Of a stretch of DNA of 18,667 bases, positions 1 to 4,640 are shown in pieces (position 1 is the stretch's first letter; every line of letters starts with the position of its first letter). Position numbers and translations under genes: made by a program. The notes below the pieces were generated by a model. The model was not told the DNA's origin. It did no database searches and was given only the letters and a program-made list of their open reading frames with translations. The stretch is from an uncultured Prevotella sp. Lineage in GTDB: Bacteria; Bacteroidota; Bacteroidia; Bacteroidales; Bacteroidaceae. Location: positions 1 to 18,667 of the forward strand of contig CAMOTK010000012.1 of assembly GCA_946625715.1 (NCBI GenBank). The letters run 5' to 3'.

Positions 1-601
1 ATTCGCAACTGAAGCTGTAGACGTCGATGATGCTGCCGCGCAGGGCAAACTGACCTGGCTCGTAGACGTAGTCGACCTCGCGGAAGCCGAAGCTATGGAG
101 CGTCTGCTCAATGTCGGCCATGCTGATGGTCTGCCCCGCCTGCAGGGTCAGTGTGCGCTCGTCGAGCTGCCGCTTCGACACCACCATCTCGGCAATGGCC
201 TCGGGATAGCTGACGATGAACTTTCCCCCCTCGGTAGCGGCCGTCGCGGGCGCCTCTTGCGACAGGGCGGCCAGCACCTCGGTGCGCAGAATCTCGCTGG
301 CCGAGTCGCGCTGGGCATACTTGATGGCACGGCGGTAGCTCGACGGGAAGTAGAACACGCGCTCGGTGCCTAAAAGCTGACAGAGGTCGTGGTAGAAATA
401 GCCGGCCTCGTCGGCATCTTGCAGGATGAAAAGCAGCGTCTGCCCTACTTTTCCACTCAGACAACTGAACACCATCGGGGCAGACGAGCCCAATAGACCC
501 TCGAGGAAAACGGCGTGTGCCGACTTTTCCCCAACAGCCTTTGCCAGAGCCGCCACCTGCGGGTGTCTGGCATATAAGGAACGTAATTCTTCTATACCCA
601 T
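1..601 (-). CDS. mfd: Transcription-repair coupling factor Mfd, N-terminal 200 codons (partial)
   Basis: Mfd is the cytoplasmic translocase that removes RNA polymerase stalled at DNA lesions and recruits UvrA. The minus-strand frame opens with ATG at 601 (MGIEELRSLYARHPQVAAL) and stays open to the window edge, so the helicase and RNA-polymerase-binding parts lie outside. What is visible is the UvrB-like N-terminal module. The segments LLGSSAPMVFS (about residues 36-46), FYFPSSYRRAI (about 84-94) and YVYEPGQFALRGSIIDVYSF (about 178-197) are typical of it; the last matches the PGQFAxRGxIIDV signature of Mfd and UvrB. The start is supported by a -7 box just upstream (617-624) and by the resemblance of the N-terminus to Bacteroidales Mfd proteins as I remember them. 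It is divergent from the glycosyltransferase gene. No defect is seen in the visible part. Confidence 0.93.
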   Translation of the reverse strand, partial: MGIEELRSLYARHPQVAALAKAVGEKSAHAVFLEGLLGSSAPMVFSCLSGKVGQTLLFILQDADEAGYFYHDLCQLLGTERVFYFPSSYRRAIKYAQRDSASEILRTEVLAALSQEAPATAATEGGKFIVSYPEAIAEMVVSKRQLDERTLTLQAGQTISMADIEQTLHSFGFREVDYVYEPGQFALRGSIIDVYSFSCE

Positions 602-616
602 TTTGATAAATCGCTG

Positions 617-624
617 CAAAGTTA
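617..624 (-). promoter_or_regulatory. Bacteroidetes -7 promoter box for mfd
   Basis: The minus strand reads TAACTTTG, an exact match to TAnnTTTG, ending 15 nt before the mfd ATG. No clear TTTG -33 box is seen at the usual spacing. The expected transcript would have a leader of only about 10 nt. Confidence 0.6.
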
Positions 625-667
625 GCAATTTTTAGCCACGAACCGTTCTGATTTCCAAAAAAATTGC

Positions 668-675
668 TACCTTTG
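668..675 (+). promoter_or_regulatory. Bacteroidetes -7 promoter box for the glycosyltransferase
   Basis: TACCTTTG matches TAnnTTTG. It sits 20 nt before the ATG at 696 but only 8 nt before an in-frame ATG at 684. A transcript starting about 6-7 nt after the box would reach 696 with a short leader and would leave 684 effectively leaderless. This favours 696 as the start. There is no perfect -33 TTTG. Confidence 0.6.
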
Positions 676-695
676 CACCGTAAATGCAGCAAAAA

Positions 696-1469
696 ATGAA
701 CACTAGCGACAGCATCGTCATCATTCCGACCTACAACGAGAAGGAAAACATCGAGAAAATCATCCGTGCCGTGTTTGGCTTGGAGCAGAGTTTTCACATC
801 ATCATTATCGACGACGGCTCGCCCGACGGCACGGCGCAGATTGTGAAAAGCCTCATGGCCAGCGAGTTTGCCGACCGACTCTTCATCATCGAGCGCAGCG
901 GCAAACTGGGACTGGGCACGGCCTACATTGCTGGGTTCAAATGGGCGCTCGAACACGACTACGACTACATCTTCGAAATGGACGCCGACTTCAGCCACGA
1001 CCCCAACGACCTGCCGCGCCTCTATGCGGCCTGTGCACCAAAGACCGACGACAACCCCGAAGGGGGCTACGACCTCGCCATCGGCTCGCGCTACGTCTCG
1101 GGCGTCAACGTGGTCAACTGGCCCATTGGCCGCGTGCTCATGTCCTATTTCGCTTCGAAGTACGTGCGGCTGGTCACGGGCTTCAAGGTGCACGACACCA
1201 CCGCGGGCTTCAAGTGCTATCGCCGCCGCGTGCTGCAGACCATCGAGCTCGACAAGATTCGCTTCAAGGGCTACGCCTTCCAGATTGAGATGAAGTTCAC
1301 GGCCTACAAGATTGGCTTCAAAATCAAGGAGGTGCCCGTCATCTTCGTCAACCGTCGCGAGGGCACGAGCAAGATGTCGGGTGGCATCTTCGGCGAAGCC
1401 TTCTTCGGCGTCATGCGCCTGCGCTGGGACGGCTGGACACGCCGCTATCCCAAAATTGCAGAGGGATAG
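696..1469 (+). CDS. Polyprenol monophosphomannose synthase (DPM1-like GT2 glycosyltransferase)
   Basis: This family transfers mannose from GDP-mannose to polyprenyl phosphate at the cytoplasmic face of the inner membrane, making the donor for extracytoplasmic mannosylation. The 257-residue product has the full GT-A order: SIVIIPTYNEKENI at the N-terminus, IIIIDDGSPDGT (nucleotide binding), the metal-binding EMDADFSHDP (D-A-D at about 96-98), GSRYVSG, and the C-terminal FVNRREGTSKMSGG typical of DPM1. It lacks C-terminal membrane helices, as in short bacterial DPM1 proteins. An in-frame ATG at 684 would add four residues; 696 is preferred because of the -7 box position and the A-rich stretch before it. 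In this phylum such a donor could feed the general protein O-glycosylation pathway, but that link is inference. Confidence 0.9.
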   Translation: MNTSDSIVIIPTYNEKENIEKIIRAVFGLEQSFHIIIIDDGSPDGTAQIVKSLMASEFADRLFIIERSGKLGLGTAYIAGFKWALEHDYDYIFEMDADFSHDPNDLPRLYAACAPKTDDNPEGGYDLAIGSRYVSGVNVVNWPIGRVLMSYFASKYVRLVTGFKVHDTTAGFKCYRRRVLQTIELDKIRFKGYAFQIEMKFTAYKIGFKIKEVPVIFVNRREGTSKMSGGIFGEAFFGVMRLRWDGWTRRYPKIAEG

Positions 1470-1516
1470 AAGAAGCCCTTTCACTTCGTCAGCCAAAGCC
1501 GCATGAGCAATTATTT

Positions 1517-1549
1517 ATTTTGAATTATGCAAATCAAATAATTCAAAAT
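1517..1549. repeat. Perfect 12-bp inverted repeat (hairpin)
   Basis: ATTTTGAATTAT (1517-1528) and ATAATTCAAAAT (1538-1549) are exact reverse complements around a 9-nt loop. It lies 47 nt after the glycosyltransferase stop and could act as a 3' end hairpin. It is AT-only apart from one G:C pair and has no following T-run, so it is not a classical terminator. Confidence 0.5.
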
Positions 1550-1556
1550 GCATAAT

Positions 1557-1628
1557 CCGACCGAGACCCCCGCTTGCTCCGACCGAGCCACCCGCTTGCT
1601 CCGACTGAGCCACCCGCTTGCTCCGACC
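1557..1628. repeat. 22-bp GC-rich tandem array, about 3.3 copies
   Basis: The units are 1557-1578, 1579-1600, 1601-1622 and a partial 1623-1628. Each full unit begins CCGAC(C/T)GAG and ends CGCTTGCT. Copies 2 and 3 differ by one base; copy 1 differs from copy 2 at two positions. There are no spacers between units. Confidence 0.9.
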
Positions 1629-1646
1629 TTGCAATTGGGAAGCAAA

Positions 1647-1728
1647 TGTTAAAACACTAAATTAACATTGTTAAAACGCTGTATTAGCAGTGTTAAAACG
1701 CTATATTAACATTGTTAAAACGCTATAC
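1647..1728. repeat. 22-bp AT-rich tandem array, about 3.7 copies
   Basis: The units are 1647-1668, 1669-1690, 1691-1712 and a partial 1713-1728. Each begins TGTTAAAAC, and full copies 1 and 3 end TTAACAT, so a unit contains the inverted pair TGTTAA/TTAACA. The period equals that of the neighbouring GC-rich array although the sequences are unrelated. Confidence 0.9.
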
Positions 1729-1839
1729 TGGTTTCGGCGACGAAAAATGCAAGTCACTTTATAAAAAAAAACGTCCGAATCTTTTGGCTGTTCCCCAAAA
1801 AAGGTTGTCGTAAGACACTAAGAAACAAAGGCGTAACAA

Positions 1840-1883
1840 CAAAAAAACAATCGCGGGGACAGTCAACTGTTTCCGCGATTGTT
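1840..1883 (-). terminator. Rho-independent terminator of the toxin-antitoxin operon
   Basis: On the minus strand AACAATCGCGG (1883-1873) pairs perfectly with CCGCGATTGTT (1856-1846). Inner pairing ACAGT/ACTGT extends the stem, and a run of T follows (complement of the A-tract 1841-1847). The stem covers the last codons and the stop codon of the toxin gene, so coding and termination signals overlap. There is no T-run on the other strand, so it should act on leftward transcription only. Confidence 0.85.
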
Positions 1884-2210
1884 ATTGTCTTGCCCCATCT
1901 TTTCAAGCATCGTGGCATCGTTCATACGTGCATTCTTTACAAATTCAACAAAGATGGTGTCTTCGCTGACAGTATAGAGCAACTTGATTTCGCTGATAAC
2001 CGGAATGCTGCGGTAGTCAATGCCTGTTGTCCGTGCGAGGTCGGCTTCATGTTTGCCTAAACCAGGAAAACTGGCAATGCGACGTGCAGTAGAACTTATC
2101 TGTGTCTTGAGACTGCGTAACTGCCGTTCTCCGAATTCTTCGATGGTGTACTCGAAAACCTCAGACAGACTCAGCAACGCAATAGGCGTCCACCGGATGC
2201 GTAAGTTCAT
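1863..2210 (-). CDS. RelE/ParE-family toxin
   Basis: The 115-residue product resembles the ParE/RelE toxin superfamily. It has an N-terminal strand (LRIRWTPIALLSL), helical hairpin (VFEYTIEEFGERQLRSLKTQI), ISSTARRIASFPGLGK, then YRSIPVISEIKLLYTVSEDTIFVEFVKNARMND forming the C-terminal sheet. Members poison gyrase (ParE) or cleave mRNA on ribosomes (RelE); which applies here cannot be read from the sequence. The ATG at 2210 is the only ATG near the fold start and lies inside the antitoxin gene, giving a 50-nt overlap in another frame that would couple translation of the two. The GC content is lower than in neighbouring genes, consistent with acquisition by transfer. Confidence 0.82.
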   Translation of the reverse strand: MNLRIRWTPIALLSLSEVFEYTIEEFGERQLRSLKTQISSTARRIASFPGLGKHEADLARTTGIDYRSIPVISEIKLLYTVSEDTIFVEFVKNARMNDATMLEKMGQDNNNRGNS

Positions 2211-2322
2211 AAACCTTGTCGTTCATAAAACGTTCAACCTCATCCATCGATAAGGTCTTACCTTCCATTACCTGAGCATGGCTTTGGTTCAGAATTGTTT
2301 TCAAAGCTTCGTTAGATTCCAT
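2161..2322 (-). CDS. Small antitoxin of the RelE/ParE pair
   Basis: This 53-codon gene runs from ATG at 2322 (in-frame stop 15 nt upstream, so no earlier start) to TGA at 2163-2161. The protein starts MESNEALKTILNQSHAQV and continues with MEGKTLSMDEVERFMNDKVY, an amphipathic helical pattern (G-x-T-x-S-x-x-E-V) seen in short Bacteroidetes antitoxins. It ends HPVDAYCVAESV. No DNA-binding domain is obvious. It lies 25 nt downstream of a consensus promoter and precedes and overlaps the toxin gene, the normal order for such operons. The assignment rests mainly on position and size; the sequence family itself is not recognised with certainty. Confidence 0.72.
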   Translation of the reverse strand: MESNEALKTILNQSHAQVMEGKTLSMDEVERFMNDKVYELTHPVDAYCVAESV

Positions 2323-2347
2323 ATTGCTGCCGTTTTATTCAATGGTG

Positions 2348-2378
2348 CAAAGTTAAACATTTTCTTTGGATTGACAAA
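2348..2378 (-). promoter_or_regulatory. Consensus Bacteroidetes promoter of the toxin-antitoxin operon
   Basis: The minus strand has TTTG (2378-2375), exactly 19 nt of spacer, then TAACTTTG (2355-2348): a perfect -33/-7 pair. The predicted start is near 2341, about 20 nt before the antitoxin ATG. Confidence 0.8.
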
Positions 2379-2383
2379 GAAAA
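2360..2383. promoter_or_regulatory. Operator-like inverted repeat over the -33 box
   Basis: TTTTCTTTG (2360-2368) and CAAAGAAAA (2375-2383) are perfect inverted copies with a 6-nt centre. The right arm contains the -33 TTTG and the left arm lies in the spacer, as expected for an autoregulatory operator bound by the antitoxin or the complex. It could instead be a hairpin at the 3' end of the ATPase mRNA, but no T-run follows. Confidence 0.6.
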
Positions 2384-2469
2384 CTCCATGAAATTTAATC
2401 CCCATCCCAAACCACATATTCACGGCTGCGGTTCCAGGAAAGACTACACCACGCCGCGCATGGCAGACG

Positions 2470-4506
2470 CTATGCCCGCAACGCACGCATGGCGTTGAGC
2501 ACGGCCAGCACGGTGACGCCTACATCGGCGAAGACGGCCATCCACATCGTGGCCATGCCGAAGGCGGCGAGCAGCAAGACGGCCACCTTCACGCCGATGG
2601 CAAAGGCCACGTTTTGACGGGCGATGCCAATGGTGCGGCGGGCCAGACGGATGGCCAGCGCTATCTTCGACGGCTGGTCGTCCATAAGCACCACGTCGGC
2701 GGCCTCGATGGCGGCATCGCTGCCCAAGCCACCCATAGCAATGCCCACGTCGGCACGGGCCAGCACGGGAGCGTCGTTGATGCCGTCGCCCACGAAGGCC
2801 ACCTGTCTGTCGGCCGTTGTCAGCAGCTCTTCTACCCTACTCACCTTGTCGGCCGGCAGCAGTTCGGCGTGATATTCCGACAGCCCAAGCTCCTCGGCCA
2901 CGGTCTTAGCCACCTCGCGGCGGTCGCCGGTGAGCATCACGGTGCGCCCGACGCCCAGCTGCCCAAGTTGGCGGATAGCCTCGGCACTGTCGGCCTTTAT
3001 CTGGTCGTTGATAACGATATGACCGGCATACGTCCCGTTGATGGCCACATGGACGATGGTGCCCACGTGGGTGCAGTCGTGCCATTTGGCCCCGATGGCG
3101 TCCATCATGCGGGCATTGCCCACGCACACCAGGTCGTCGCCCACACGGGCCCGTATGCCCTGCCCTGCCACTTCCTCGACATCGCTCACGCGACAGCCGT
3201 CGGTGGCCTCGTCGGGGAAGGCGTCGCGCAGGGCGGCGCCGATGGGATGGGTGGAGAAGTGCTCCACGTGGGCGGCCAGATGGAGCAGGCGGTGCTCGTC
3301 GCACTGGTCGGGATGCACGGCTGTGACGGCAAACTTGCCGTGCGTCAGGGTGCCCGTCTTGTCGAACACCACGGTGCGCACCTGTGCCAGCACGTCCATG
3401 TAGTTGGCACCCTTGATGAGGATGCCGCGCCGCGAGGCGCCGCCGATGCCGCCAAAGAAGGTGAGCGGCACGCTGATGACCAGTGCGCAGGGGCACGACA
3501 CCACAAGGAACATCAGGGCGCGATAGAGCCAGACGTTGAGCGCTTCGCTAAATGATAAATGATAAATGATAAATGATAATGTTGGAGGAATGAGGGCCAG
3601 GGCCAGGGCGGCAAACACCACCACGGGGGTGTAGATGCGGGCAAAGCGACTGATGAACGCCTCGCTCTTCGACTTATGGTCGGCGGCATGCTCCACGAGC
3701 GCAATGATTTTCGCCACGGTGCTCTCGCCATAGACCTTCGTGGTGCGCATGCGGATGACGCCCTGCAGGTTGACGCAGCCCGAGATGGCCTCGTCGCCCA
3801 CGGTAGCCGCGCGTGGCTCGCTCTCGCCCGTCAGTGCCACGGTGTTCAGCATCGTCGAGCCCTCGACGATGACGCCGTCGAGCGGCACCTTCTCGCCCGG
3901 CCGCACCACAATGATGCTGCCCACCGCCACATCCTCAGGCGCCACATCGACAGTGGCCGCCGAGGGGTTCATCCCCTCTTCGGCGGGACCGAGGGGGGCT
4001 CTATGCACCACCTCAGGCCGAATGTCCATCAGGTGACTGATGCTCTTGCGGCTCTGCCCTTCGGCGTAGCCCTCAAACAGCTCGCCCACTTGGAAGAAGA
4101 GCATGACGAAGACGGCCTCGGGAAACTGCGTCGCGGCACCCGGCAGGAAACCGATGCAGAGGGCGCCGATGGTGGCCACCGACATGAGGAAATGCTCGTT
4201 GAACGCATCGCCGCCGGCCAAGCCCTCGGCTGCTTCCTTCAGCGTGTCGTGGCCGATGAGCAGGTAGGGCACGAGGTAGACGAGCAGCAGTTGCCAGGTG
4301 GCCAGCGCCATGTGGTGCTCTATCCAAACGGCCGCTACGAGCAGCAGGGCCGTCACACCTATTAATATTAGTTGCCGCTTCAAGCCGCCTTCGTGGTGCT
4401 CATGGTCATGTCCATGATGATGCTCATGATGGTGCTCATGATGTCCATGATGGTGCTCCTCGTGCGAGCAGCAACCGCCGCAATGATGTTCGTGATGATG
4501 TGCCAT
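2470..4506 (-). CDS. Zn2+/Cd2+ P1B-type ATPase with His-rich N-terminus
   Basis: This inner-membrane pump exports divalent soft metals using ATP. The 678-residue protein has the canonical landmarks: TGES (226-229, actuator), the CPC metal site in a membrane helix (338-340), DKTGTLT with the phosphorylated Asp382, TGDRR, and GDGIND (573-578). The last helix carries ADVGVTVL, matching the conserved Asp of ZntA-type P1B-2 pumps, which points to Zn/Cd/Pb rather than Cu. There is no ferredoxin-like HMA domain. Residues 1-41 are instead mostly His with Glu and Gly, plus a CGGCC cluster, a likely metal-binding tail. A heptanucleotide repeat encodes residues 311-320 in a loop shortly before the CPC helix. 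It is divergent from lptD and preceded by a -7 box and a palindrome suggesting metal-dependent control. Confidence 0.93.
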   Translation of the reverse strand: MAHHHEHHCGGCCSHEEHHHGHHEHHHEHHHGHDHEHHEGGLKRQLILIGVTALLLVAAVWIEHHMALATWQLLLVYLVPYLLIGHDTLKEAAEGLAGGDAFNEHFLMSVATIGALCIGFLPGAATQFPEAVFVMLFFQVGELFEGYAEGQSRKSISHLMDIRPEVVHRAPLGPAEEGMNPSAATVDVAPEDVAVGSIIVVRPGEKVPLDGVIVEGSTMLNTVALTGESEPRAATVGDEAISGCVNLQGVIRMRTTKVYGESTVAKIIALVEHAADHKSKSEAFISRFARIYTPVVVFAALALALIPPTLSFIIYHLSFSEALNVWLYRALMFLVVSCPCALVISVPLTFFGGIGGASRRGILIKGANYMDVLAQVRTVVFDKTGTLTHGKFAVTAVHPDQCDEHRLLHLAAHVEHFSTHPIGAALRDAFPDEATDGCRVSDVEEVAGQGIRARVGDDLVCVGNARMMDAIGAKWHDCTHVGTIVHVAINGTYAGHIVINDQIKADSAEAIRQLGQLGVGRTVMLTGDRREVAKTVAEELGLSEYHAELLPADKVSRVEELLTTADRQVAFVGDGINDAPVLARADVGIAMGGLGSDAAIEAADVVLMDDQPSKIALAIRLARRTIGIARQNVAFAIGVKVAVLLLAAFGMATMWMAVFADVGVTVLAVLNAMRALRA
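3549..3576. repeat. Heptanucleotide repeat, 4 copies, inside the ATPase gene
   Basis: Four perfect tandem TAAATGA units (TCATTTA on the coding strand) sit inside the reading frame and encode the SFIIYHLSF segment (residues 311-320). The base composition is strikingly AT-rich against the surrounding GC-rich gene. As 7 is not a multiple of 3, gain or loss of one or two units would shift the frame before the CPC motif. Confidence 0.92.
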
Positions 4507-4535
4507 ATACTTTGTCTTTTAATGATTTCTGGGTG

Positions 4536-4543
4536 CAAAGGTA
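4536..4543 (-). promoter_or_regulatory. -7 promoter box of the metal ATPase
   Basis: The minus strand reads TACCTTTG, 29 nt before the ATPase ATG. No TTTG is found 19-21 nt upstream; that place is occupied by the palindrome at 4555-4571. Confidence 0.6.
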
Positions 4544-4554
4544 AGAGAAAAGCC

Positions 4555-4571
4555 TTGCAACCCGGTTGCAA
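4555..4571. promoter_or_regulatory. Perfect palindrome overlapping the ATPase -33 region
   Basis: TTGCAACC and GGTTGCAA flank a single central C at 4563, so the site is a perfect 8+1+8 inverted repeat. It covers the place where the ATPase -33 box should be and lies about 60 nt before the lptD -7 box. The shape suits a dimeric metalloregulator such as a Fur/Zur-family protein. The regulator is not in the window, so its identity is inference. Confidence 0.6.
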
Positions 4572-4627
4572 AACGACTTTTTAGCGTTAAACTATCGAAA
4601 AGCGAACGAAATTCGGCAATTATTGCG

Positions 4628-4635
4628 TAATTTTG
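4628..4635 (+). promoter_or_regulatory. -7 promoter box of lptD
   Basis: TAATTTTG fits TAnnTTTG and ends 5 nt before the proposed GTG start at 4641. Transcription would start about at the start codon, implying a leaderless or nearly leaderless mRNA. No -33 TTTG is evident. Confidence 0.5.
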
Positions 4636-4640
4636 CAGCC

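Larger units (their letters stand above)
1470..1839. other. AT-rich intergenic region with short repeats, no gene
   Basis: No convincing coding region lies between the glycosyltransferase stop and the toxin terminator. The stretch holds a 12-bp inverted repeat (1517-1549), a GC-rich 22-bp tandem array (1557-1628), an AT-rich 22-bp tandem array (1647-1728), an A-tract near 1771-1781 and a weak TTTTGG/CCAAAA hairpin (1782-1800). The base composition is clearly lower in GC than the flanking coding DNA. Confidence 0.7.

Noticed and set aside
108..1496. 462-codon minus-strand open frame spanning mfd, the promoter gap and the glycosyltransferase gene
   Set aside because: It crosses two genuine genes and their divergent promoters, and the product has no recognisable domain.
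1557..1728. Possible CRISPR array
   Set aside because: Units are directly adjacent with no spacers, there are only three to four copies of each, and no cas gene is nearby. They are tandem repeats.
2360..2383. Inverted repeat as terminator of the ATPase gene
   Set aside because: The stem is AT-rich and not followed by T in the direction of ATPase transcription. Its overlap with the -33 box makes an operator more likely, though the alternative is not excluded.
2384..2469. Possible tRNA or small RNA between the ATPase and toxin-antitoxin genes
   Set aside because: A GGTTCCAGG stretch recalls a T-arm, but no acceptor stem or other arms can be formed and no terminator follows.
2614..3555. 313-codon plus-strand open frame opposite the ATPase
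   Set aside because: It is antisense to conserved P-type ATPase motifs (CPC, DKTGT, GDGIND). Its His/Gly/Val-rich product looks random.
4566..4640. 25-codon N-terminal extension of lptD from a TTG codon
   Set aside because: It would place a charged segment before a good signal peptide, start inside the palindrome and upstream of the -7 box. GTG at 4641 fits better.
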